A DNA stretch of 64,000 bases from Thalassotalea algicola (GTDB lineage Bacteria; Pseudomonadota; Gammaproteobacteria; Enterobacterales; Alteromonadaceae): contig NZ_JABBXH010000003.1 of assembly GCF_012932965.1 (NCBI RefSeq), forward strand, positions 496,001 through 560,000, in the 5' to 3' direction. Position numbers and translations under genes: made by a program. This document shows, in pieces, positions 53,441 through 62,672 of this stretch. The notes beneath the pieces are model-generated. The model saw nothing but the letters and a program-made list of their open reading frames with translations. It had not been told where the DNA came from and made no database searches. How positions within the stretch are numbered: position 1 is the first letter of the stretch; each line of letters opens with the position of its first letter.

Positions 53441-53536
53441 ATGAAGTTGTCGTTCAATACCATGAAAATGATACTGCTTTATATCTTGTCGGCAGTAATT
53501 TCAATTATTTTAATTAAATTGCTATTGCCTATTTAA
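53441..53536 (+). CDS. Possible 31-residue membrane microprotein
   Basis: The frame ATG-AAG at 53441 to TAA at 53536 encodes MKLSFNTMKMILLYILSAVI followed by SIILIKLLLPI: a short polar start and one hydrophobic helix, as in small membrane regulators. GAGGG lies 8 bases upstream. A direct repeat CTTAACCATGA (53420-53430 and 53434-53444) straddles the start. There is no homologue that I can name, and a chance frame in AT-rich DNA is possible. Confidence 0.3.
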   Translation: MKLSFNTMKMILLYILSAVISIILIKLLLPI

Positions 53537-53745
53537 CTAATCTTAACTGCTTGTAATTAAAGAGTTAATTTGCAATCTTTTTAAATGTGAAGCGTTTCGA
53601 TTTCGCTTTGCTCTTTTGTTATCTTACGTGCTTCGGTCTAGATGTCCAAAAATCTTACAAATAATGGGGATTTTCCGTTAACAATCTGTCAAATATAGGT
53701 TAGATTAACCCTATAAAAAAAATAATAACAAGGATAGCCAATAAT
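53537..53745. other. Intergenic region before the CheY-like gene
   Basis: This AT-rich leader probably contains the promoter of the three-gene signalling operon. I find no clear hairpin, repeat or coding frame in it. Confidence 0.4.
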
Positions 53746-54111
53746 ATGAGCTCGTCAGTGTTGATTTGTGATGACTCAAATCTTGCCCGAAAACAAGTTC
53801 TCCGCAGTTTACCTGAACAGTGGGAAGTTGACGTACAGTTAGCTAAACATGGTTTAGAAGCCTTAGATGTATTAAGAAGCTCCGCTATTGAAGTGATGTT
53901 CTTAGATTTAACTATGCCTGAACTAGATGGTGTAGGTGTGTTGGAAGCAATTAAAGAAGAAGCGATTAGTGTCAAAGTTTTTGTCATATCTGCAGATATT
54001 CAACCAGAAATGCAAAACAAGGTATTGGAACTTGGCGCCCAGGCATTCCTAAGAAAACCTATTAACTCAGAAACTTTAGTTTCTACATTACAAGAACACG
54101 GAATTATGTAA
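53746..54111 (+). CDS. Single-domain response regulator (CheY-like)
   Basis: This 121-residue stand-alone REC domain has the acidic pair in ICDDSN, phospho-acceptor Asp54 (MFLDLTMPELDG), the conserved Ser/Thr in VISAD and Lys in LRKPIN. It has no output domain, so it acts by protein contact. It overlaps the CheC-like gene by one base, and that gene overlaps the diguanylate cyclase by one base. Confidence 0.93.
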   Translation: MSSSVLICDDSNLARKQVLRSLPEQWEVDVQLAKHGLEALDVLRSSAIEVMFLDLTMPELDGVGVLEAIKEEAISVKVFVISADIQPEMQNKVLELGAQAFLRKPINSETLVSTLQEHGIM

Positions 54112-54716
54112 TGGCATACGAACTAAACGAAGACCAACAAGACTGTTTGCAAGAATTGATTAATGTTGCCATGGGGCAAGCAAGTGATCAGTTAGCGCGC
54201 TATCTTGATACCTTTGTTTTTTTAACTGTGCCTAGTATCGACCTGGTCAGTGGGAAGGGACTCAGCGATAGTTTAGAGACTACCGAAGAATCAATGGCAA
54301 TGGTTAGCCAAGGCTTTTTTGGTTATGAAGGGATCCGTGGTGAAGCACTATTAGTTTATAAACACGAAGATTCTGATCGTATTGGTGATTTATTAGGTTA
54401 TGAGCCTGATGAGTTGTCTGTAGAAGAACAACTTATCGACATTAGCTCTATTTTAACGACGACATTTTTGAATGTATTTGCAACGCAAATAGAAAACCAA
54501 ATGTCTTATAGTGCTCCAAAGTTGATTTCTGAAATGCAAGGTAAATTGTCTGAGCATCTAAAACAGTTATCCTTTGATTGGGATATGGCGTTAAAGGTAA
54601 ACATTAACTATCAGGTCACTGATTATTCATTTAATTGTGAAATGGTACTGTTAATACCTGAAGCGGCTATAGAGAATATTAAAACCGTGATAGATAGAAT
54701 TCTGGAAGAATACTAA
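54111..54716 (+). CDS. CheC/CheX-like phosphatase family protein
   Basis: This 201-residue protein has a CheC-type helix DCLQELINVAMGQASDQLARYL with the E..N pair of the first phosphatase site. The second, symmetrical site (QLIDISSILTTTFLNVFATQI) lacks the matching Glu-Asn pair. CheC proteins remove phosphate from CheY-like regulators; the neighbouring REC protein is the natural substrate. The remaining fold (about 50-190) fits the CheC/CheX alpha/beta core. It is translationally coupled to both neighbours. Confidence 0.82.
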   Translation: MAYELNEDQQDCLQELINVAMGQASDQLARYLDTFVFLTVPSIDLVSGKGLSDSLETTEESMAMVSQGFFGYEGIRGEALLVYKHEDSDRIGDLLGYEPDELSVEEQLIDISSILTTTFLNVFATQIENQMSYSAPKLISEMQGKLSEHLKQLSFDWDMALKVNINYQVTDYSFNCEMVLLIPEAAIENIKTVIDRILEEY

Positions 54717-55666
54717 TGAATGGCGAAATTGAACTCAGCCAAGTAACAGACCAGCTTAATTCAGGTATTTTATTACTCGATCTCCAACTTAACATAGTTA
54801 GCTGGAATCGATTTCTTGCAGTTCATGTTAATCAGAAGCTTGAAGACGTTAAAGGAAAACTAATATTTGATGTTTTCCCAGAATTACCTCAACGTTGGTT
54901 TGAACGTAAAGTAGCAAGTGTTATTCAATTAGGTACTCCTACTTACTGTTCTTGGGAACAACGTCATCACTTGTTCGAGTTACCTCATACTAGACCAATT
55001 ACCACTGATAGTCATTTTATGGCGCAGAACTGTTCATTCTTGCCCTATGAACAAGAGGGCAAACTGGTTGGTATTTGTGTCTTAATTGAAGACGTAACTG
55101 ATGTTTGCCATTACCAATCTCAGTTGAAAGAGACGATGAAGCAGTTAGAGCTGGCTAATCGAATTGACGGCTTAACGCGAATTTATAATCGTAAATATTG
55201 GGAAGAAGCATTGGGTAAAGAATTTGCAAGAGCCCAACGTTATACTAGTGAGTTAAGTTTAATTATGTTCGACTTAGATCACTTTAAAAAGCTCAATGAC
55301 AATTATGGTCATCAATGTGGCGACCTTGTGTTAATAGAAACAGCTTCTAGAGTCAGTAGTTTACTGCGTGATGCTGATGTGTTTGGTCGTTATGGTGGTG
55401 AAGAATTTGGTATTGTATTGCCACAAACGGACCAAATAGGTGCACTTGAAGTTGCTGAACGGGTTAGAGCAGCAATTTCCAATAGCCCAATTATATTTGA
55501 AGGTAAGAAAATAAGCTTTTCAGCAAGTGTTGGTTTAGCCACACTTAATTCAGAACATAAACGATATGAAGACCTCATTTCTGAAACGGACTCCGCTCTT
55601 TATCGAGCAAAATCCTCTGGTCGTGATCAAATCTGTATTCTACAGAAATTTAATAAGTGCTCTTAA
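54716..55666 (+). CDS. PAS-GGDEF diguanylate cyclase
   Basis: This 316-residue cytoplasmic protein has an N-terminal PAS domain (about 5-125: GILLLDLQLNIVSWNRFLAV; ICVLIEDVTDVCHYQ), a short coiled linker and a GGDEF domain (about 150-310). The active site is GRYGGEEFGIV. The inhibitory I-site RxxD is present as RDAD, five residues before GGEEF, so product inhibition is expected. It makes c-di-GMP. The CheY/CheC-like pair upstream is its likely input module. Confidence 0.95.
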   Translation: MNGEIELSQVTDQLNSGILLLDLQLNIVSWNRFLAVHVNQKLEDVKGKLIFDVFPELPQRWFERKVASVIQLGTPTYCSWEQRHHLFELPHTRPITTDSHFMAQNCSFLPYEQEGKLVGICVLIEDVTDVCHYQSQLKETMKQLELANRIDGLTRIYNRKYWEEALGKEFARAQRYTSELSLIMFDLDHFKKLNDNYGHQCGDLVLIETASRVSSLLRDADVFGRYGGEEFGIVLPQTDQIGALEVAERVRAAISNSPIIFEGKKISFSASVGLATLNSEHKRYEDLISETDSALYRAKSSGRDQICILQKFNKCS

Positions 55667-55746
55667 AATACTTTAGTTTCGATTAACTATTCATTATTTT
55701 CGAGTATGTATTCAAGTTTTAACTTCTTTTATTCATAAAATTAGAG

Positions 55747-55770
55747 TTGACATTCTAAAATGTTAATGGC
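55747..55770 (+). promoter_or_regulatory. Possible thr operon promoter
   Basis: TTGACA at 55747-55752 is a perfect -35 box. The best 17-base-spaced -10 is only CATTTT, so the call is tentative. It lies just before the leader peptide at 55782. Confidence 0.35.
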
Positions 55771-55781
55771 ATTTTAAAATC

Positions 55782-55862
55782 ATGAAAACATTTAGCAGCC
55801 AAATTATTACCATTATTACCACTACCACCCTCGCGGGTAGGTGGTCATCGGCTGACGTGTAA
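55782..55862 (+). CDS. thrL: thr operon leader peptide
   Basis: This 26-residue peptide begins MKTFSSQIITIITTTT and continues LAGRWSSADV; the run IITIITTTT has three Ile/Ile-Thr steps and five threonines. It is followed 19 bases later by a strong terminator and then thrA. This is the standard design for ribosome-mediated attenuation by threonyl- and isoleucyl-tRNA. ACCACC / GGTGGT within the coding part can form an early pause hairpin. Confidence 0.92.
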   Translation: MKTFSSQIITIITTTTLAGRWSSADV

Positions 55863-55880
55863 AGAAAAAAAGAATTTACA

Positions 55881-55920
55881 AAGCCCGTGACCTGAAAAGG
55901 TCACGGGCTTTTTTGTTTTT
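55881..55920 (+). terminator. thr operon attenuator
   Basis: AAGCCCGTGACCT (55881-55893) pairs perfectly with AGGTCACGGGCTT (55898-55910) around GAAA, then runs into TTTT. It lies between thrL and thrA and would end transcription when threonine and isoleucine are plentiful. Confidence 0.93.
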
Positions 55921-55933
55921 AGAGGAAGAATAA

Positions 55934-58390
55934 ATGCGTGTATTAAAATTTGGAGGGTCTTCATTAGCATCAGCTGAACGCTTTAAGGCGGTAGCAGATA
56001 TAATCGAAGATAAAGCTAAATCGTCAAAAGTTGCAGTAGTAGTTTCTGCTCCACAAGGTGTGACCAATCACCTAGTAGCAATGGCAGAGAATATTGGTGA
56101 TGAAGATAAAATGCAGCAAGATTTGCGTCATTTTAAGCAGGCCATTGAAACAATAGTTGCAGACCTAGCCGCGAGCATTTCTTCTTTTGATACGATACAC
56201 GCTGAACAAACGTTGACGCAATGGGAACATCAACTTGAGCGCTTCATGCAGGGAGCTCATTTACTTGAGTATTGCCCTGATCACGTTCGCGCCAAAATCA
56301 TTTCTACTGGCGAACGTTTAAGTGTAGCCATTTTATCTTCTGTATTGGCTGCACGTGGATTACAACCTTCAGAGTTAGCGCCTGAGAATTTTTTAGCAAC
56401 TAATGACGCTTCATTAAATGCTGTCGCTGATCTAGTGCTATGTAAGGAAAACTACCAGCAAGCTTATGCAACAGTAAGTAATGTAGCAATTATGCCGGGC
56501 TTTATTGGTGTCAATAATCAAGGCGAAGTCACTACTTTGGGTCGTAATGGCTCAGACTATTCTGCTGCGGTACTAGCGGTATGTGCTGAAGCTGAGTGTT
56601 GCGAAATTTGGACCGATGTTAACGGTGTATACAATGCAGATCCTCGCGTAATTAAAGATGCTAAGCTACTAGACTATTTATCTTACCAAGAGGCGATGGA
56701 ACTTTCTTATTTTGGCGCCAAGGTACTGCACCCAAAAACAATCGGCCCAATTGCTCAATATCACATTCCTTGTTTAATAAAAAACACGGGTAACCCGTCT
56801 GCACCAGGTACACGTATTGCTGTTGAAAATGATGATTCACAGCAAGTTAAGGCTATATCTAACTTAGATGACTTAACTATGGTTAATGTTTCTGGTCCTG
56901 GCATGAAAGGCATGGTTGGCATGGCTAGTCGAGTTTTTGCTGCCATGAGTCGAGAAAATATCTCGATGGTGATGATTAGTCAGTCTTCTAGTGAGTACTG
57001 TATTAGCTTCTGTATTCATTCTGCCGACGCTAGGTTAGCTGAACATAGTCTTAAAACGGAGTTCGAATTAGAGTTGTTAAATGGCTTGTTAGAGCCAATT
57101 GATTTGCAAAGTAATTTATCTATCGTGTCATTAGTGGGTGATGGAATGCATCATCAACGCGGTGTGGCGGCTAAGTTGTTTTCGTCACTAGCTCAAGCGA
57201 GAGTAAATGTTGTCGCTATTGCTCAAGACTCGTCCGAGCGAAGCATTTCGGTGGTAATTGAACAGCGTAAATGTACTGACGCATTAAAAGTTTGCCATCA
57301 GAATTTCTTCTCACACCGTCCAACTATTGACGCATTCGTCGTTGGCTGTGGCGTTGTTGGTAGTGAATTATTAGGTCAAATTGCTAAGCAGCAACAAAGC
57401 TTAAAAACACAAAATATTGATTTGAAAGTATATGGTTTAGCTAATTCAAAAGGTATGGTATTTAATGAAGCTGGTATCGAACTAGCTAATTGGCAATCAG
57501 CGTTTGATACTGAACCAGAAGAGCTGAGCGTTGAGAACTTAAAAGCATTTGCTCGTGATAACCATTTGATCAACCCTGTACTTGTAGATGTAACTTCAAA
57601 TGAATCTTTAGCATTAGAATACGCAAATTATTTAGCTGAAGGTTTTCATGTCGTTACACCGAACAAGAAGGCTAACACTGATTCATGGCAGTATTATCAA
57701 AAAATGCGCCAAGCAGCGCAAAGCACAAATCGTCGTTTCTTATATGAAACAACAGTAGGTGCAGGGTTGCCAGTTATTGACACCTTACAAAATTTAATCA
57801 AAGCCGGTGATGAACTCGTGCGTTTTGAAGGGGTGTTATCAGGCTCGCTTTCTTATATCTTTGGAAAATTGGAAGAAGGTATGTCGCTGTCACAAGCTAC
57901 CGCGATTGCGAAGGAAAACGGCTTTACTGAGCCTGATCCTCGCGATGATTTAAGTGGCATGGATGTCGCTCGTAAGCTACTGATCATGGCTCGTGAAGCA
58001 GGCATGCCGCTAGAGCTTGATGATATTGAAGTAGATTCAGTACTACCCGAAAGCTTTGACGCCTCAGGTGATGTCGCGCAGTTTATGGAAAACCTTACTT
58101 CACTTGATGGTCAAGTAGCTGAGCAGGTTACTGCTGCGCAAGCAGAAGGAAAAGTGTTACGTTATATCGGAACAATTGATGAAGGTAAGTGCAAGGTATC
58201 TATTCAAGCAGTTGGTGTTGAACATCCACTGTATGCTATTAAAGATGGTGAAAACGCATTAGCTATTCATTCGAGATATTATCAGCCTCTACCATTTGTA
58301 CTTCGTGGTTATGGTGCAGGTGCTGCCGTTACTGCGGCAGGTGTCTTTGGTGATTTATTACGCACATTAGCATGGGAGCAGCAACACTAA
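55934..58390 (+). CDS. thrA: Bifunctional aspartokinase I / homoserine dehydrogenase I
   Basis: This 818-residue fusion catalyses the first and third steps from aspartate to threonine. The kinase domain (about 1-290) has [17 protein letters not shown] and [15 protein letters not shown]. Two ACT domains (about 310-460) give threonine feedback. The dehydrogenase (about 463-818) has [24 protein letters not shown] and [21 protein letters not shown]. Length equals E. coli ThrA (820). AGAGGAAG precedes the ATG. It overlaps thrB by one base. Confidence 0.98.
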   Translation: MRVLKFGGSSLASAERFKAVADIIEDKAKSSKVAVVVSAPQGVTNHLVAMAENIGDEDKMQQDLRHFKQAIETIVADLAASISSFDTIHAEQTLTQWEHQLERFMQGAHLLEYCPDHVRAKIISTGERLSVAILSSVLAARGLQPSELAPENFLATNDASLNAVADLVLCKENYQQAYATVSNVAIMPGFIGVNNQGEVTTLGRNGSDYSAAVLAVCAEAECCEIWTDVNGVYNADPRVIKDAKLLDYLSYQEAMELSYFGAKVLHPKTIGPIAQYHIPCLIKNTGNPSAPGTRIAVENDDSQQVKAISNLDDLTMVNVSGPGMKGMVGMASRVFAAMSRENISMVMISQSSSEYCISFCIHSADARLAEHSLKTEFELELLNGLLEPIDLQSNLSIVSLVGDGMHHQRGVAAKLFSSLAQARVNVVAIAQDSSERSISVVIEQRKCTDALKVCHQNFFSHRPTIDAFVVGCGVVGSELLGQIAKQQQSLKTQNIDLKVYGLANSKGMVFNEAGIELANWQSAFDTEPEELSVENLKAFARDNHLINPVLVDVTSNESLALEYANYLAEGFHVVTPNKKANTDSWQYYQKMRQAAQSTNRRFLYETTVGAGLPVIDTLQNLIKAGDELVRFEGVLSGSLSYIFGKLEEGMSLSQATAIAKENGFTEPDPRDDLSGMDVARKLLIMAREAGMPLELDDIEVDSVLPESFDASGDVAQFMENLTSLDGQVAEQVTAAQAEGKVLRYIGTIDEGKCKVSIQAVGVEHPLYAIKDGENALAIHSRYYQPLPFVLRGYGAGAAVTAAGVFGDLLRTLAWEQQH

Positions 58391-59331
58391 TGTCAGTATC
58401 TGTTTTTGCACCAGCCTCTATTGGTAATGTTAGTATTGGTTTTGACGTTTTAGGGTTAGCAGTTCAGCCTGTTGACGGTTCATTATTAGGTGATGTTGTT
58501 AGTGTTGAACTAGCACAGCAAGATGAACTGTCTGTTATAGGTGATTTTGCTGATAAACTGCCTTCAAGTCCTGCTGATAACATTGTCTGGCACTGTTTAA
58601 AGCTGTTTAATCAGGCATTAATAAATACAGGCCAAAAAGTTAAGCCTGTAAAGTTAATCTTGGATAAGAAAATGCCAGTCGGCAGCGGCCTAGGTTCAAG
58701 TGCTTGCTCAGTAGTTGCAGGACTACAAGCGTTAAATGCCTTTTACGATGACTTCTTTGCTAAAGATGTCATGCTAAAAATGATGGGGCAGATGGAAGCG
58801 CAAATTAGTGGTAGTTTGCATTATGATAATGTTGCACCATGTTATTTAGGTGGTCTGCAATTGATGATTGCCGATCCAGAGATTATCACGCGAACTTTAC
58901 CAGTCTTTGAAGACTGCTTTTATGTGATGGCATACCCTGGTATAGAAGTCTCTACTAAAGCTGCTCGCGAGGTGTTACCTACAGAATACTCTCGCTGTGA
59001 TGTGATTCAATATGGACAAACATTAGCGGGTTTCGTCGATGCTTGCTATAGACAAGATAAACAGCAAGCATTCGGGCAATTCACTGATGTTGTTGCTGAG
59101 CCTTATCGAGAAAATTTATTACCAGGTTTTAGTGATGCGAAGGCATATCTTTATCAACAAAACTGCTTAGCTGTGGGAATTTCGGGTTCTGGGCCGACGC
59201 TATTTGCGGTGACTGATGATCAAAGCGTTGCTAATGCTGCTGCTTCGTGGTTAAAAGAACATTATTTGAAAACAAATTTAGGCTTTGTTCATGTGTGCAA
59301 AGCGGATAATAAGGGCGCTCGCTGCCTATAA
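58390..59331 (+). CDS. thrB: Homoserine kinase
   Basis: This 313-residue GHMP kinase phosphorylates homoserine. It has the ATP loop MPVGSGLGSSACSVVAGLQALN, VSVFAPASIGNVSIGFDVLG at the start and AVGISGSGPTLFAV near the end. The ATG at 58390 overlaps the thrA stop (TAATG); a frame start at 58372 lies within thrA. Confidence 0.97.
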   Translation: MSVSVFAPASIGNVSIGFDVLGLAVQPVDGSLLGDVVSVELAQQDELSVIGDFADKLPSSPADNIVWHCLKLFNQALINTGQKVKPVKLILDKKMPVGSGLGSSACSVVAGLQALNAFYDDFFAKDVMLKMMGQMEAQISGSLHYDNVAPCYLGGLQLMIADPEIITRTLPVFEDCFYVMAYPGIEVSTKAAREVLPTEYSRCDVIQYGQTLAGFVDACYRQDKQQAFGQFTDVVAEPYRENLLPGFSDAKAYLYQQNCLAVGISGSGPTLFAVTDDQSVANAAASWLKEHYLKTNLGFVHVCKADNKGARCL

Positions 59332-59350
59332 AGTATTGAAGGAAAAGTAA

Positions 59351-60625
59351 GTGAAGTTTTATAATTTAAAAGAAAATGACGAGCAAGTCAGCTTTGCTCA
59401 AGCGGTAAAGCAAGGGTTAGGAAAAAACCAGGGATTATTTTTTCCTGAAAGCATTGTAGCTTTAGATAATATCGATGAACTGCTCGCGATGCCGTTAGTA
59501 GAGCGAAGTGTGAATGTGTTAGCGCCATTTGTTGAAGGTGATTTATCTAAGTCTGAGTTGGCAGATATTGTCACTAATGCCTTTAACTTCCCCGCATTAA
59601 TTCAGCCAATCAATGAGCAGCGTTCGGTTCTTGAATTATTTCATGGCCCAACGTTAGCGTTTAAGGATTTTGGCGCTCGATTTATGGCGCAATGCCTTCA
59701 ACATTTTAGTAATGACAATAAAATCACGATATTAACGGCAACATCTGGCGATACTGGTGCCGCGGTAGCACACGCATTTTATGGTTTAGACAATATCCGA
59801 GTAGTGATTTTATATCCTAAAGGCAAAATCAGCCTATTGCAGGAAAAAATGTTTACCACATTGGGTGATAACATTGAAACTATCGCAATTGATGGCAGTT
59901 TTGATGATTGTCAGGCACTGGTTAAACAATCATTTGATGACAAAGCACTTGCTCAAGCTATTGGCCTCAACTCTGCTAATTCAATTAATATTAGCCGTTT
60001 ATTAGCTCAGGTATGCTATTACTTTGAAGCAGTTGCCCAATTAAAACGTCAAAACCGTCAGCTTGAAGATATAGTCTTTGCTGTACCAAGTGGCAATTTT
60101 GGTAACTTAACGGCTGGTTTGTTTGCTAAAGCAATGGGTTTACCCATAAAACGCTTTGTCGCTGCGACCAACGTAAATGATACCGTACCGCGTTATTTAG
60201 CAACTGGTGAATGGGCGCCAAAAGAAACAATCGCAACTATTTCAAATGCGATGGATGTTAGTAATCCAAATAACTGGCCACGCGTAGAGCATATGATTAA
60301 ATCTGGCATCGTAGATGACTGCGTAACTGGTGTTTCAATTGATGAAGAGCAAACGCAATCGACCATCATTCAGCTAAGCAAACTGGGCTATATCAGTGAA
60401 CCGCATGCAGCGGTTGCTTATAAAGCATTAGGGCAGTGTGATGACGATGAGTTCGGAGTGTTTTTAGGTACAGCGCACCCAGCTAAGTTTAAAGATGTCG
60501 TAGAAAGTACATTAGGCCAACCTATTGCATTACCAAAAGAGTTAGCCGATTGTGCAGGAGAGCCAATATTATCAAGCGATATGTCGGCAGATTTTGAACA
60601 ACTAAAAGCCTATTTACTTCAGTAA
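59351..60625 (+). CDS. thrC: Threonine synthase
   Basis: This 424-residue PLP enzyme converts phosphohomoserine to threonine. PLP Lys lies in HGPTLAFKDFGARFM, the phosphate-binding block is TATSGDTGAAVAHAFYG, and VPSGNFGNLTAGLFAKAMG follows. It has the short E. coli-type length. It starts with GTG at 59351 and GGAAAAG upstream. It ends the operon 2 bases before the convergent GNAT gene, with no terminator between. Confidence 0.97.
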   Translation: MKFYNLKENDEQVSFAQAVKQGLGKNQGLFFPESIVALDNIDELLAMPLVERSVNVLAPFVEGDLSKSELADIVTNAFNFPALIQPINEQRSVLELFHGPTLAFKDFGARFMAQCLQHFSNDNKITILTATSGDTGAAVAHAFYGLDNIRVVILYPKGKISLLQEKMFTTLGDNIETIAIDGSFDDCQALVKQSFDDKALAQAIGLNSANSINISRLLAQVCYYFEAVAQLKRQNRQLEDIVFAVPSGNFGNLTAGLFAKAMGLPIKRFVAATNVNDTVPRYLATGEWAPKETIATISNAMDVSNPNNWPRVEHMIKSGIVDDCVTGVSIDEEQTQSTIIQLSKLGYISEPHAAVAYKALGQCDDDEFGVFLGTAHPAKFKDVVESTLGQPIALPKELADCAGEPILSSDMSADFEQLKAYLLQ

Positions 60626-60627
60626 AA

Positions 60628-61191
60628 CTAGCTAAAGTAAATAATCATTTCTGCCGCTTCACAGTGGCAGTCGTGACCGCATAAAATGCAATCGTAGCCG
60701 TTTAATGCGTCTTCTCGCCACTTATCTGGATGCGATTGCACTAGTTCTCCACCACATTTTGTGAAGTATTTTACAGCACTGTTGCCAGGACTTTGCTTCC
60801 ATAGGTGGCTTACCCCCGCTTTAGCTCCTTGTTTTATAGCTGCGGTTATTGAACGTGTTAGTAACTCACTACCAATGCCATAACCTCGATAATTCTCATC
60901 AACGGTATTGCATTTGAAGTAGCAAACACTGCCTTGTGGCACTTGCCATTTATTGGGACTGCTCCATTTATCTATATCCCAATTACCAACAGCAAATGTG
61001 ATACGAAAACCAACGAGTTTTTCCCCATCATAGGCGACAAAGCCTGAATTAATATTATTTTTTAAGCCTTTGTTGTACCAATTTAATATATTGGCATTGT
61101 CTAAATAACCATCGCCATGAACATGGTTGCCTAAGGCGATAATTTGTTCAAAGTCATCAGGGCTTAATTCTTTGTAGTTAATTTGTGACAT
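60628..61191 (-). CDS. GNAT family N-acetyltransferase
   Basis: This 187-residue protein has GNAT motif A as VDENYRGYGIGSELLTRSI (Q/RxxGxG/A type) and a late motif B, WKQSPGNSAVKYFTKCGGELV. The last 20 residues are unusual: CILCGHDCHCEAA gives four cysteines in ten residues, a possible metal site. The ATG at 61191 begins the conserved part (MSQINYKELSPDDFEQI); a frame start at 61221 would add ten hydrophobic residues and lies nearer the divergent gene. Substrate unknown. Confidence 0.88.
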   Translation of the reverse strand: MSQINYKELSPDDFEQIIALGNHVHGDGYLDNANILNWYNKGLKNNINSGFVAYDGEKLVGFRITFAVGNWDIDKWSSPNKWQVPQGSVCYFKCNTVDENYRGYGIGSELLTRSITAAIKQGAKAGVSHLWKQSPGNSAVKYFTKCGGELVQSHPDKWREDALNGYDCILCGHDCHCEAAEMIIYFS

Positions 61192-61265
61192 AACGTATAC
61201 GGGCAAAAAAAATAATGGCATAGTTTGCCACTGTTTTTTTCTAACCGCATCTTTTATACGAAAAT

Positions 61266-62603
61266 ATGTACGATCCTTTGCACGATAATATCCCAGGCAT
61301 TAATGTATCTTATCCTCATAGTTATTGGGCAGACATCTCTGGTGACGCTCCAAAAAACGATGGTGAACTTCGTGGTCTACATGAAGCGGATGTTGTGATT
61401 ATAGGAGCTGGTTTTACTGGCCTTTCTTGTGCTTATCACTTAGCAAAAGAGCACGGTATTAAAGCATTGGTTTTGGAAGCCAACCAAACTGCATGGGGAT
61501 GTAGTGGCAGAAATGCTGGGTTTGTATTAAAAAGCTCGGGACGAAAGTCATTTACCGACATGGCAAAGCAATGGGGCGAAGAAGTCATGCGGGGTATATA
61601 TGATGAGATGGCAGCTGGCGTTGATACGGTAAATGGGTTAATCGCGCAAGGTATCGATTGTGATGTTCAACCGGCTGGCTATTTAAAAGTTGCTCACAAG
61701 CCTAAAAAGTTAAACGATCTTATTGCATTAGCAGACATTCAAAAACAACAATTTGGTTATGAAGTTGAGGTACTTTCACAAGAAGAAGTACGTAGTCAGT
61801 ACATGGATGATAAAAATGCTTACGGTGCGATTCGTTATCAAGATGGTTTTGGCTTAAACCCATTAAAACTAGCATGGGGTTATCAACTTTTAGCAAGAAA
61901 AGCGGGCGCAAAAATTTATACTGGTACGCCAGTCACTCATTGGACGCAAACTGAAAATAGTCAGGTTATAAAAACGCCAAGTGCTCAAATTATGGCAAAG
62001 AAAGTAGTGTTAGCAACTAATGGTTATACCCCTAAAGGATTTCATCCTTGGGTAAATAACCGATTTTTACCTGTACTTTCACAGATTATAGTGACTGAGC
62101 CGTTAACCGATGAACAAATTCAGGCGTGTAACTGGCAAACTAATAATGTTGTAATGGATACGCGGGCTTTAAAGTACTATTACCGAAAGTTACCGGATAA
62201 TCGAATTTTATTTGGTGGGCGCGGCGCTATAACGGGTAAGGGGGCAGAAGATCCGTATTACGCAAAACGACTATTAAATGTGCTTAAAGAAAGCTTTCCT
62301 GCACTCCATACGATCAATTATCAGTATGCTTGGTCTGGTTGGATTTGTATGTCACTAGACGATATTCCGCATATTTTTCATAACAATGAACAAAACATAT
62401 TTTATGCTATGGGATATTGCGGTGCCGGCCTTTCATTTTCAGCACAAGCCGGTAAACGGTTAGCTGAAAAAGTAGCAGAGAAAACAATGCCAGATTTACC
62501 GATTTTCAATCGCCACTTACCTAAGTTTCCCTTTGCACCATTAAGACGAGTAGGGCAATGGGGCTATTTTCAATACGGTAAGATGAAAGATAAATACTGC
62601 TAA
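61266..62603 (+). CDS. FAD-dependent oxidoreductase, PuuB/DadA-like
   Basis: This 445-residue DAO-family flavoenzyme has the Rossmann FAD motif ADVVIIGAGFTGLSCAYHLAKE followed by VLEANQTAWGCSGRNAGFVL, the VLATNGYTP block and a late WSGWICMSLDDIPHIF / YAMGYCGAGLSFSAQAGKRLA. These resemble gamma-glutamylputrescine oxidase and related amine or imino-acid oxidases. There are no puu genes nearby, so the substrate is open. It is divergent from the GNAT gene and ends at a terminator. Confidence 0.92.
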   Translation: MYDPLHDNIPGINVSYPHSYWADISGDAPKNDGELRGLHEADVVIIGAGFTGLSCAYHLAKEHGIKALVLEANQTAWGCSGRNAGFVLKSSGRKSFTDMAKQWGEEVMRGIYDEMAAGVDTVNGLIAQGIDCDVQPAGYLKVAHKPKKLNDLIALADIQKQQFGYEVEVLSQEEVRSQYMDDKNAYGAIRYQDGFGLNPLKLAWGYQLLARKAGAKIYTGTPVTHWTQTENSQVIKTPSAQIMAKKVVLATNGYTPKGFHPWVNNRFLPVLSQIIVTEPLTDEQIQACNWQTNNVVMDTRALKYYYRKLPDNRILFGGRGAITGKGAEDPYYAKRLLNVLKESFPALHTINYQYAWSGWICMSLDDIPHIFHNNEQNIFYAMGYCGAGLSFSAQAGKRLAEKVAEKTMPDLPIFNRHLPKFPFAPLRRVGQWGYFQYGKMKDKYC

Positions 62604-62623
62604 GTTGATTGCTTTATAGGAAT

Positions 62624-62653
62624 AAAAAAACCACGCATCAGCGTGGTTTTTTT
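62624..62653. terminator. Bidirectional terminator
   Basis: AAAAAAACCACGC / GCGTGGTTTTTTT with an ATCA loop, between the convergent oxidoreductase and Ig-like genes. Confidence 0.92.
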
Positions 62654-62672
62654 ATCTTTTAAATACCAACGC

